Source: Marivita sp003149565
Lineage (GTDB): Bacteria; Pseudomonadota; Alphaproteobacteria; Rhodobacterales; Rhodobacteraceae
Length of the DNA: 64,000 nt
NCBI RefSeq assembly: GCF_965216415.1
Contig: NZ_CBDCFU010000002.1
Direction: 5' to 3' (one strand)
Positions 52,848-60,502 of this stretch are shown piece by piece; the stretch's first letter is position 1; each line of letters opens with the position of its first letter. The position numbers and the translations under genes are program-made. The notes under the pieces are model-generated. The model ran no database searches. It worked only from the letters and a program-made list of their open reading frames with translations, and was not told the DNA's origin.

Positions 52848-53546
52848 ATGAACAGGCTTTTTGCTTTGGTGACAGCATTGGTCGTCAGTATGTCGGCGAC
52901 AGGCTCTCAGGCTCAGGACACGCCTGTAGTGGTCGAACTGTTCACCTCTCAGGGCTGTTCGTCCTGTCCTCCGGCGGATGAACTGCTGGCGCATCTTGGA
53001 AAGCGCGACAATGTCATCGCTTTGGCGCTGCATGTGGATTACTGGGACTATATCGGCTGGAAAGACAAGTTCGCCCACGCCGCCTTCACCAAACGGCAGA
53101 AGGGGTATGCCCGGTCCTTTGGCAATCGTGCGGTCTACACGCCCCAAATGGTGGTGAATGGTGTCGGGGATGTGGTGGGTAACCGGGCGATGGAGGTCAC
53201 CGACATGGTTCAGGCCCATGCAAACAAAGGGCTTGCCGTGCCATTGACCCTGCACCGCTCCGGCGACCGGCTGACCATCACGGCACCGGCCGCGTCTGCT
53301 GTGTCCGAGGCGGATGTGATCCTGATCCGTTACACTCCGTCGGAGACGGTCAGTATCCCGCGCGGTGAGAATGCCGGAAAGAAACTGACCTACAGCCATA
53401 TCGTCACGGAATGGTCCGATGTGGGAGACTGGAATGGTCGCGCGCCGTTGTCGGCGTCTGTTCCGGTGTCAGGTAATGACCCCATTGTTGTTCTGGTGCA
53501 GGAAAAGGGCTACGGCCCCATCTTCGCCGCCGCCCGCTTGCGCTGA
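52848..53546 (+). CDS. DUF1223 family secreted thioredoxin-like protein
   Basis: 232 residues. A signal peptide (MNRLFALVTALVVSMSATGSQA) is followed by VVVELFTSQGCSSCPPADELL with a CxxC pair, HVDYWDYIGWKDKFA and YTPQMVVNG, all typical of DUF1223. A periplasmic redox role is likely from the CxxC and fold but unproven. Its last 37 bp overlap the end of the acyltransferase gene on the other strand. Confidence 0.88.
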   Translation: MNRLFALVTALVVSMSATGSQAQDTPVVVELFTSQGCSSCPPADELLAHLGKRDNVIALALHVDYWDYIGWKDKFAHAAFTKRQKGYARSFGNRAVYTPQMVVNGVGDVVGNRAMEVTDMVQAHANKGLAVPLTLHRSGDRLTITAPAASAVSEADVILIRYTPSETVSIPRGENAGKKLTYSHIVTEWSDVGDWNGRAPLSASVPVSGNDPIVVLVQEKGYGPIFAAARLR

Positions 53547-54436
53547 CGCTTCGGTTTCCACCGGCGGTGGATCCAGAACCATTGATCGGGGTGTTCATGG
53601 ATGCGTGCTTCGAGGCGCGCAGTGACCTCGCGCATCATCTCGACCGGATCCCCATGCGCGACAGGAGTTTCGAACACAGCGTCAAAGCTCACGCCATCCC
53701 TCTTGCGAATACCAAAGAACGGCACCAGCAAAGCATTGGTCTTCAGCGCGATATCGGCGGCTGACGTAAGGGTCGGTGCGGGCTGGCCCATGAAGTCGAT
53801 GGGCGCGCCCGCGCTGTCATAGACATCGAACAAAAGCACGCCCATTCCGCCTTCGCGGATGTGCTTGATCAAACCCATTGTGCCGCGCCGCCCTTGTTCG
53901 AAAACCGGGTCCGACAAGGCATGCATGTTGGCGGCGTAATGCGCATTGAAATAGGGATTGGACATCGGCCGGTATAGACCGCCGATGCGATACCCCCGCG
54001 CCACAAGCGCGGCGCGCGGCGCTTCGAAATTGCCGAAATGGCCTGTGACAAACAGCACCGGACGCCCTTCGGCTTGCGCCTTTTCGACCGCGGCCAAACC
54101 GTCACCGGTGATTTCGGCTTTGGCCATCCGGCGCATGAGGCCTTTGACATCGTAATTGTCGATCATCGTCCGCCCGGCATTGTCGGCCACGAGATCCGCC
54201 AGACGACGCCTGTCGGGCACAGTCATCTCGGGCCAGACATGCGCAAGGTTGTCCATCGCGCGAGCGCGGTAGCCCGCCAACGGGGCGACAATGTGCCGGA
54301 TCAGCCGCCCCATCAGCCACAGGCGCGCCTGGATCGGCAGGCGGAGCGCAGACCAGATCGCAGCCCGCAAGACGCGGTCTGTCGCCCAGTCCTGCCAACC
54401 ACCGGGGGTGTGTTTGCGCTTCTTCGATTTGGCCAA
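53510..54436 (-). CDS. LpxL/HtrB-family lysophospholipid or lipid A acyltransferase
   Basis: 308 residues with basic N-terminus and one hydrophobic helix (membrane-bound). The acyl-transfer motif GHFGNFEAPRAAL (HxxxxE) and GLYRPMSNPYFN, FMGQPAPTLTSAADIALKT and HPDQWFWIHRRWK are those of lipid A lauroyl/myristoyl transferases. Rhodobacteraceae use such enzymes on lipid A; some relatives act on ornithine lipids. Tail overlaps the DUF1223 gene by 37 bp in convergent orientation. Confidence 0.87.
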   Translation of the reverse strand: MAKSKKRKHTPGGWQDWATDRVLRAAIWSALRLPIQARLWLMGRLIRHIVAPLAGYRARAMDNLAHVWPEMTVPDRRRLADLVADNAGRTMIDNYDVKGLMRRMAKAEITGDGLAAVEKAQAEGRPVLFVTGHFGNFEAPRAALVARGYRIGGLYRPMSNPYFNAHYAANMHALSDPVFEQGRRGTMGLIKHIREGGMGVLLFDVYDSAGAPIDFMGQPAPTLTSAADIALKTNALLVPFFGIRKRDGVSFDAVFETPVAHGDPVEMMREVTARLEARIHEHPDQWFWIHRRWKPKRQRKRAAAKMGP

Positions 54437-54464
54437 AAGGAAAACCTGTTCTGGTGTGGGCGGG

Positions 54465-54531
54465 AAGCGCCTTCGAAGGCGCTTGATACGCGATTTCGAA
54501 ATCGCGTGTCAAAGCCCGTTGCAACGGGCTT
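54465..54531. repeat. three successive 20-bp perfect palindromes
   Basis: AAGCGCCTTCGAAGGCGCTT (54465-54484), ACGCGATTTCGAAATCGCGT (54488-54507) and AAGCCCGTTGCAACGGGCTT (54512-54531) follow each other with 3-4 bp between them. They lie between the divergent acyltransferase and SDR genes. Sequences differ, so this is not a simple tandem repeat. Confidence 0.9.
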
Positions 54532-54636
54532 GCACCACGGTCCACGCGTGAACTTGTTTTTCCCTCTCGAAACACTTGTGTAAGGATCGCATTGCATCAC
54601 CGCCGGTGACTGCCATGGCCAAGAGGGAGCGCGCAT

Positions 54637-55404
54637 ATGATCATCACGCAAGACACCGTCGCCATCATTTCGGGAGGCGCGTCAGGCCTGGGGGCAGCCG
54701 CCGCTTCTGCGCTGGCTGAGGCCGGGGCAAAGCTTGTGATCCTGGATATGAACGAGTCCGCAGGCGCTACGCAGGCCAACGCTCTTGGCGGGACCTTCAT
54801 CAAAACCGATGTCAGCGACCCGTCCAGCGTCGCATCCGCGATGGAGATCGTCAAAACCACCTACGGCACTGCCCATGTCGCGGTGAACTGTGCGGGCATT
54901 GCCCCGGCCGCCAAGACCGTTTCGAAAGGCGCAGCACACGACCCGAAACCGTTTATCGCCACGATCAACGTGAATCTGATCGGCACGTTCAACGTGGCCT
55001 CTCAGGCGGCTGCGCTGATGGCGGCGAATGATCCGCTGGACGCAGACGGTGCGCGTGGGGTGATCGTCAACACCGCCTCTGTCGCGGCCTATGAAGGGCA
55101 GGTGGGGCAGGTGGCCTATGCGGCCTCCAAAGGCGGTGTGGTCGGCATGACGCTGCCGATGGCGCGCGATCTGGCGCAACTGGGCATCCGCGTCTGCGCC
55201 ATCGCGCCCGGTCTGTTCAAAACACCGATGCTTGAAGGCTTGCCGCAAGAGGTGCAGGACAGCCTTGGCGCGCAGGTGCCGTTCCCGTCCCGGCTCGGCA
55301 ACGCGTCGGAATACGCGCAGCTTGTGTGCCACATCGTCGAGAATCAGATGCTCAACGGCGAAGTCATCCGATTGGATGGTGCCATCCGCATGGCGCCGCG
55401 CTAA
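54637..55404 (+). CDS. short-chain dehydrogenase/reductase
   Basis: 255 residues. Cofactor site AIISGGASGLGAAAA, catalytic Ser in NTASVAAYEG and YxxxK as YAASKGG; the sequence resembles type-2 3-hydroxyacyl-CoA dehydrogenases (HSD17B10-like), which have this AIAPGLFKTPML region. Cytoplasmic. Substrate likely a hydroxyacyl-CoA, by inference. A GAGGG site precedes ATG 54637; the CbiX-like gene follows after 30 bp. Confidence 0.87.
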   Translation: MIITQDTVAIISGGASGLGAAAASALAEAGAKLVILDMNESAGATQANALGGTFIKTDVSDPSSVASAMEIVKTTYGTAHVAVNCAGIAPAAKTVSKGAAHDPKPFIATINVNLIGTFNVASQAAALMAANDPLDADGARGVIVNTASVAAYEGQVGQVAYAASKGGVVGMTLPMARDLAQLGIRVCAIAPGLFKTPMLEGLPQEVQDSLGAQVPFPSRLGNASEYAQLVCHIVENQMLNGEVIRLDGAIRMAPR

Positions 55405-55434
55405 GTCTTCTCTGAAGAAACCCCGGAGACGTTC

Positions 55435-56154
55435 ATGTCCTTCGATGCCCTGATCGTCAGCCACGGCCAACCCTCAGACCCTGATGTGGGCGAGGCCGAA
55501 ATCGCAGCCCTTGCGGCGGCCGTGGCCGCGCATCTGCCCGAGGCGCGGGTCGAAGGCGTGACATTGGCCGCCGCAGGCCGGATCGAGACGCTTTCGGCAG
55601 AGCGGCCCGGTGCGCTCATCTATCCGATGTTCATGGCCGATGGCTGGTTCACACAGGTGCAGCTGCCCAAACGGCTGGCCGCAGGGGTCGGGCCGCAACT
55701 GGTCAGCTTCGGTCTCGACTGCACCTTGCCGATGCTCGCCGCCAACTGGCTGCGGCAGGTCTGTACGGATCACGGGTTCGAGTCGTCCGGAACCCACCTC
55801 ATCATCGCCGGCCACGGTTCCGGCAAATCCCGCCGGGTATCGGAGGCCACCCGCGCCTTTGCCAACCGCGTGGCCGAGGATTTCGGCCCGCGCTCGGTCC
55901 GCTGCGGCTTTGTCGAGGAAGACCCTTCGCTGACCGAGGCCCTGTCCGGTCTGGGGACGAACGCCATCTGCCTGCCATACTTCGCCGCCAAGCGCGGCCA
56001 CGTACTCGACGATCTGCCCGAGGCGGTCGCGGCCTCTGGGTTCCGGGGCGTTGTCCTTGATCCCATCGGCCTGCACCCGGATGTGCCGAAAATGATCGCC
56101 GATGCCCTGCGCTGGCGGGCGACGACACCGGATGTGTCGCAATGTGTGTTCTGA
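55435..56154 (+). CDS. CbiX-type sirohydrochlorin chelatase-like protein
   Basis: 239 residues of the class II chelatase fold in two halves: DALIVSHGQPSDPDVGE (metal-binding His) and THLIIAGHGSGKSRRVSEAT, with CLPYFAAKRGHVLDDLPEA near the end. It may insert iron into sirohydrochlorin for siroheme, which NirB needs, or cobalt. Its distance from cobA (about 38 kb) leaves this open. Confidence 0.82.
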   Translation: MSFDALIVSHGQPSDPDVGEAEIAALAAAVAAHLPEARVEGVTLAAAGRIETLSAERPGALIYPMFMADGWFTQVQLPKRLAAGVGPQLVSFGLDCTLPMLAANWLRQVCTDHGFESSGTHLIIAGHGSGKSRRVSEATRAFANRVAEDFGPRSVRCGFVEEDPSLTEALSGLGTNAICLPYFAAKRGHVLDDLPEAVAASGFRGVVLDPIGLHPDVPKMIADALRWRATTPDVSQCVF

Positions 56155-56164
56155 AGATGGCGTT

Positions 56165-56182
56165 TTTTACCAAACGGTAAAA
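56165..56182 (-). terminator. hairpin after tRNA-Ile2
   Basis: TTTTACC and GGTAAAA face each other around four bases, 3 bp beyond the tRNA 3' end and 11 bp after the CbiX-like stop. It may end both transcripts. Confidence 0.55.
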
Positions 56183-56184
56183 TA

Positions 56185-56261
56185 TGGTAGGCCCGGCAGG
56201 ACTTGAACCCGCAACCAAAGCGTTATGAGCGCTCTGCTCTAACCAATTGAGCTACAGGCCC
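56185..56261 (-). tRNA. tRNA-Ile2 (CAU anticodon, lysidine type)
   Basis: 77 nt with encoded CCA. The anticodon arm is AGCG-CTCATAA-CGCT, giving CAU. D arm AGCTCAATTGGTTAGAGCA and T loop GGTTCAAGTCC are normal. The acceptor stem has C-G at positions 4-69 and 5-68, features TilS uses to choose tRNA-Ile2 over tRNA-Met in E. coli, so this should read AUA after conversion of C34 to lysidine. The 1-72 pair is G-U. Confidence 0.88.
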
Positions 56262-56375
56262 GCCATGTGTGTTTCACTACCAGAGAACCAAGTCGCGTCA
56301 AGAGGCGCGGCACAGGGATGATGGACTCGTGTTCGTCGCTGCGCTAAGGCACGCGCGACCTTCGGAGGGTGCAGA

Positions 56376-57422
56376 ATGACAGACGGCAAGAACGGCATCA
56401 CCTATGCGGATGCAGGTGTGGATATCGACGCGGGCAATGCGCTGGTGGAGCGGATCAAACCGGCGGCCAAACGCACGGCGCGCCCGGGGGTAATGTCGGG
56501 GCTGGGCGGCTTTGGCGCTTTGTTCGACCTGAAGGGCGCGGGTTATTCGGATCCGGTGCTGGTGGCTGCGACCGATGGTGTCGGCACCAAACTGCGGATC
56601 GCGATTGATACCGGACATGTCGATGGTGTGGGCATCGACCTTGTGGCGATGTGTGTGAACGATCTGGTGTGTCAGGGCGCTGAGCCCCTGTTTTTCCTGG
56701 ATTATTTCGCGACCGGCAAGCTCGACACCGATACCGCGGCGCGGGTGATCGAAGGCATCGCGGAAGGCTGTGCGCGGTCGGGTTGTGCGTTGATCGGCGG
56801 TGAAACGGCCGAGATGCCGGGCATGTATCCGTCTGGCGATTTCGACCTTGCAGGCTTTGCCGTGGGCGCGATGGAGCGTGGCACGGACCTGCCGTCGGGT
56901 GTGGCCGAAGGCGATGTGTTGCTGGGCCTTGCGTCGGATGGTGTGCATTCCAACGGCTACAGCCTTGTACGTAAGTTGGTGGAGGTTTCCGGGCTGGGCT
57001 GGGAGGCGGATTGCCCCTGGGCCGACGGATCGCTGGGCGAAGTGCTGCTTACGCCGACACGGCTTTACGTGACGCAGGCGCTGGCCACGGTGCGAGCGGG
57101 TGGCGTGCATGCACTGGCCCATATCACCGGCGGTGGCCTGACCGAGAATCTGCCGCGTGTGTTGCCCGAGGGCATGGGCGCGGAGATCGACCTTGCGGCG
57201 TGGGAGCTGCCGCCGGTGTTCAAATGGCTGGCGGCTACCGGCGGCATGGCCGAGGCGGAACTGCTCAAGACCTTCAACTGCGGCATCGGCATGATCGTCG
57301 TAGTGGCGTCCGACCGCGCCGAAGCGCTGACAGCGGTGCTGGAAGAGGCGGGTGAGACCGTTTCGCGGATCGGCTCCGTTACCGGCACGCCGGGTGTGTC
57401 CTATACGGGCAGCCTGCTTTGA
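56376..57422 (+). CDS. purM: phosphoribosylformylglycinamidine cyclo-ligase
   Basis: 348 residues, fifth step of purine synthesis (FGAM to AIR). ATP-binding and active-site segments are GVDIDAGNALVERIK, VAATDGVGTKLRIA, LIGGETAEMPGMY and ITGGGLTENLPRVLPEG. ATG 56376 has CGGAGGG 7 nt upstream. Coupled to purN by overlap. Confidence 0.97.
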   Translation: MTDGKNGITYADAGVDIDAGNALVERIKPAAKRTARPGVMSGLGGFGALFDLKGAGYSDPVLVAATDGVGTKLRIAIDTGHVDGVGIDLVAMCVNDLVCQGAEPLFFLDYFATGKLDTDTAARVIEGIAEGCARSGCALIGGETAEMPGMYPSGDFDLAGFAVGAMERGTDLPSGVAEGDVLLGLASDGVHSNGYSLVRKLVEVSGLGWEADCPWADGSLGEVLLTPTRLYVTQALATVRAGGVHALAHITGGGLTENLPRVLPEGMGAEIDLAAWELPPVFKWLAATGGMAEAELLKTFNCGIGMIVVVASDRAEALTAVLEEAGETVSRIGSVTGTPGVSYTGSLL

Positions 57423-58012
57423 CAAAACGCGTGGCGATCCTGATTTCGGGTGGCGGCTCCAACATGGTGTCGCTGGCCGAGGACATGGCGGGCGATCATC
57501 CGGCGCGACCTGTGCTGGTTCTGTCCAACCGGGCTGATGCTGGTGGTTTAGAAAAGGCCAAGGCACGCGGCATCCCGACGGCAGTGGTGGATCACCGGCC
57601 CTTTGGATCGGACCGCCCGGCCTTTGAGAACGCGCTGAACCACGTTCTGGATCAGGCGCGGCCCGACATCATCTGTCTCGCCGGGTTCATGCGGGTGCTC
57701 ACCGAAGGCTTCGTGACCCGCTGGCAGGGCAAGATGCTCAACATCCACCCGTCGCTTCTGCCGAAATACAAAGGCCTGCACACCCATCAGCGCGCGATTG
57801 ACGCGGGCGACACCGAGGCGGGCTGTTCCGTACACGAGGTTACGGCAGAGCTGGATGGCGGTCAGGTATTGGGACAGGCGCGCGTGCCGATCGACCCGGA
57901 GGATACCCCTGACAGTCTTGCCGCCAAGGTGCTGGTGCAGGAACATAAGCTCTACCCGCTCATTCTGCGCCGCTTTGCCGAGGGCAACCGCGCGCGGATC
58001 GACGTGCCCTGA
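57419..58012 (+). CDS. purN: phosphoribosylglycinamide formyltransferase
   Basis: 197 residues, GART step with 10-formyl-THF. VAILISGGGSNMVSL at the N-terminus, LNIHPSLLPKYKGLHTH (catalytic His) and GCSVHEVTAELDGG (Asp) are intact. TTG start at 57419 overlaps the purM stop. Confidence 0.96.
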   Translation: MTKRVAILISGGGSNMVSLAEDMAGDHPARPVLVLSNRADAGGLEKAKARGIPTAVVDHRPFGSDRPAFENALNHVLDQARPDIICLAGFMRVLTEGFVTRWQGKMLNIHPSLLPKYKGLHTHQRAIDAGDTEAGCSVHEVTAELDGGQVLGQARVPIDPEDTPDSLAAKVLVQEHKLYPLILRRFAEGNRARIDVP

Positions 58013-58105
58013 CGGCAAAGGCGTGCCCGCTAGTCAACGCTGTGCTTTTCGGCTATAGGCAGAGCAGGGGTGCCGCGAAAACAAGAATAAAGTACGACCC
58101 AATTT

Positions 58106-59263
58106 ATGCAGATCATCACCACAACGACCGAGCTTGCCGAGTTTTGCGCGCGGGCTTCAGAAACTTCCTACGTCACCGTCGATACCGAGTTTCTGCGCGA
58201 GCGGACCTATTATTCAAAGCTGTGTCTGATCCAGCTGGCCTATCGTGGAGATGGCCAGACAGACGCGGTGCTGATCGACCCACTGGTCGACGGTCTGTCG
58301 CTGGAACCTCTGCTGGACCTGTTCCGCAACCGGAATGTCGTCAAGGTGTTCCATGCCGCGCGGCAGGACCTCGAGATCTTTTACATCGATCATGGCGTGA
58401 TTCCCGAACCGCTGTTCGACAGCCAGGTGGCGGCGATGGTCGCCGGATTTGGCGAGCAGGTGGGCTATGAGACGCTTGTGCGCAAGATCGCCAAGCAGTC
58501 GCTGGACAAGTCCTCGCGCTTTACCGACTGGTCGCGCAGACCTCTGTCGGACAATCAGACCGCTTATGCGCTCGCGGATGTGACCCACCTTCGGGTGATT
58601 TATGAGTACCTACGCAAAAAGCTGGCCGAGACTGGACGCGATCGCTGGGTTGAAGAAGAGATCGCCACGCTGCTTGACCCAGCGACCTATGTGACCAAGC
58701 CCGAAGATGCCTGGATGCGGGTCAAAACCCGCTCGAATGCGCCGCGCTTCCTTGCCCTTGTCAAAGAATTGGCGCGTTTTCGCGAAGCCTATGCGCAAGA
58801 GCGCAACATCCCCCGCAGCCGCGTGTTCAAGGATGACGCATTGGTGGAATTGGCCTCGACCAAACCGAAAGATATGAACGACCTCGGGCGCTCGCGGTTA
58901 CTGCTGCGCGAAGCCCGCAAGGGCGACATCGCACAAGGTATTCTAGAGGCAGTGCACCGGGCGCAGAGCCTGCCCAAGGATCAACTGCCGAGCCAGGAAA
59001 TGTCGCGCCAGTCGCCACAGGTCAACCCGGCTCTGGCGGATCTGTTGCGCGTGCTTTTGAAGGCCAAGACCGAAGCTTCGGGTGTGGCCTCCAAGCTGAT
59101 CGCCACGTCAGCCGAGCTGGACGCGCTGGCGTCTGGTGCGCGCAATGTGCCCGCGCTGCAGGGCTGGCGGCGGGAAGTGTTTGGAGAAGACGCTCTGCGC
59201 CTGTGCGATGGTCGCGTCGGGCTGGCCGCGAAGGGCAAACAGGTTCAAATCGTCGAGCTGTAG
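58106..59263 (+). CDS. rnd: ribonuclease D
   Basis: 385 residues. The DEDD exonuclease residues are in VTVDTEFLRERTYY, VFHAARQDLEIF and YALADVTHLRVIYEYL; an HRDC domain follows (about 215-290). It trims tRNA and other RNA 3' ends. It stands alone, 93 bp after purN. Confidence 0.95.
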   Translation: MQIITTTTELAEFCARASETSYVTVDTEFLRERTYYSKLCLIQLAYRGDGQTDAVLIDPLVDGLSLEPLLDLFRNRNVVKVFHAARQDLEIFYIDHGVIPEPLFDSQVAAMVAGFGEQVGYETLVRKIAKQSLDKSSRFTDWSRRPLSDNQTAYALADVTHLRVIYEYLRKKLAETGRDRWVEEEIATLLDPATYVTKPEDAWMRVKTRSNAPRFLALVKELARFREAYAQERNIPRSRVFKDDALVELASTKPKDMNDLGRSRLLLREARKGDIAQGILEAVHRAQSLPKDQLPSQEMSRQSPQVNPALADLLRVLLKAKTEASGVASKLIATSAELDALASGARNVPALQGWRREVFGEDALRLCDGRVGLAAKGKQVQIVEL

Positions 59264-59266
59264 CGC

Positions 59267-59773
59267 TTAGCGCCGCACGGTCCGGGCATTGTTTGCACCA
59301 CGGACGGTGATTGTTCGGATGCCACGCAGATCCTGATCGGTGATCCAGCGGCCCACGGTGACCTGCCGTGCGCGGGGGTTGGTGCTGCGTGGCCCTGCCT
59401 GTTGCAGCGCCTTGAGGTCGAACACGAGAGTTCCATCGACGCTTGCGGCTTCGTCGGCGATCAGACGGACGTCAAACGGGCCCACGCGACTCGCTTGTCC
59501 AGTGGCACGAATGATTGCCCCGCCGGGGCGACGTTCGACCAGCAATTCGGTGATGTCAGCGATGGGGCGTCCGGCGAAGGCTTCGGGCTGGTTGTTCCTG
59601 AAAAACGACACCCGGCGCCGCGGGATCAGCGGGTTGATCTCGGCATTGGCGACATCCATCGCGGCGGGATCGGGTTGGCTTCGGCCAAACCAGTTGAGCG
59701 GGTTGAAACGCGACTCGTTTATCGCGGAGCAGCCTGTCAGCGCGACGGTTGCGAGGATCAGAAGCTTGCGCAT
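59267..59773 (-). CDS. conserved lipoprotein of unknown function
   Basis: 168 residues with a lipobox (MRKLLILATVALTGCSAINES), Cys15 being the lipidation site. NPLNWFGRS and IPRRRVSFFRN follow, then a beta-rich domain ending in TVRGANNARTVRR. No known catalytic motif. It converges on rnd with 3 bp between the stops and is divergent from sufE. Confidence 0.8.
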   Translation of the reverse strand: MRKLLILATVALTGCSAINESRFNPLNWFGRSQPDPAAMDVANAEINPLIPRRRVSFFRNNQPEAFAGRPIADITELLVERRPGGAIIRATGQASRVGPFDVRLIADEAASVDGTLVFDLKALQQAGPRSTNPRARQVTVGRWITDQDLRGIRTITVRGANNARTVRR

Positions 59774-59909
59774 GGTCGGTTCCTTCGGCTCTGGTTCTTT
59801 CGACGTAACCGATTGCGAAGCCGTTGAAAAGCGCCAAGCCCGGGCTGGACCTTTGGGTCCTGTCTGCCTAGGTGTTCGGGAAACAACATCAGCAGCCCCG
59901 GAGACCACA

Positions 59910-60323
59910 ATGGCGAGCGCCGCTTTTGAAGAGATTGTCGAGGATTTCGAGTTTCTGGACGATTGGGAAGACCGCTACCGTATGGTGATCGAGCTTGGAA
60001 AGGCGATGGAGCCGCTGCCCGACGCGTTGAAGGTGCCGGCAACCAAGGTTGACGGCTGTGCCAGCCAGGTCTGGCTGCATCCGCAGATCGAGGGCGGTGT
60101 GGTTCAGTTCGAAGGCGAATCGGACGCGATGATCGTCAATGGTCTGATTGCGGTGCTACGCAAGCTCTACAATGGGTTGCCGCCTTCGGAGGTCGCGACC
60201 ATCGACGCACGGGCCGAGTTGGGCCGGTTGGGACTGAACGATCATCTGTCGGCGCAGCGATCGAATGGTCTGCGCGCGATGATCGAGCGTTTGCAAGGGT
60301 TTGCCAGCGTATCCTCAAGTTAA
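59910..60323 (+). CDS. sufE: SufE sulfur acceptor
   Basis: 137 residues. The active-site cysteine lies in KVDGCASQVWL; WEDRYRMVIELGKAM is conserved. It takes sulfur from the cysteine desulfurase SufS for Fe-S cluster assembly, which NasA, NirB and AcnA need; other suf genes are not here. Confidence 0.93.
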   Translation: MASAAFEEIVEDFEFLDDWEDRYRMVIELGKAMEPLPDALKVPATKVDGCASQVWLHPQIEGGVVQFEGESDAMIVNGLIAVLRKLYNGLPPSEVATIDARAELGRLGLNDHLSAQRSNGLRAMIERLQGFASVSSS

Positions 60324-60328
60324 CCTGA

Positions 60329-60434
60329 CCGCCTTCGGCGGACGGGTTCGAGCTTTCCGCCCCTATGGGACGGAAAGCCGTTTGAGGGGGGGCGCTGCCC
60401 CCGTCCGCCCAAGGCGGACTCCCCCGAAGTATTT
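60329..60434 (+). repeat. hairpin cluster after sufE, with GC-rich repeat copy 2
   Basis: Three hairpins follow each other: CGCC-TTC-GGCG (about 60330-60341), GCTTTCCG with CGGAAAGC (60352-60378), and the repeat 60386-60434 (GGGGGGGCGCTGCCCCC, GTCCGCC-CAA-GGCGGAC, TCCCCCGAAGTATTT). The last closely resembles 35750-35797 read in reverse. It separates converging sufE and trpE. Confidence 0.75.
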
Positions 60435-60502
60435 GGAAACCAGAGAAGGCAGGATGTGGTCCTGATCTTCTTCTTTTTATAAATATGCAATCCGACCTGC
60501 GG

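Noticed and set aside
54465..54531. CRISPR-like array
   Set aside because: The three units differ in sequence and have no spacers of regular size; no cas genes are nearby.
56185..56261. Elongator tRNA-Met
   Set aside because: The anticodon is CAU, but the acceptor stem has C4-G69 and C5-G68, as expected for tRNA-Ile2.
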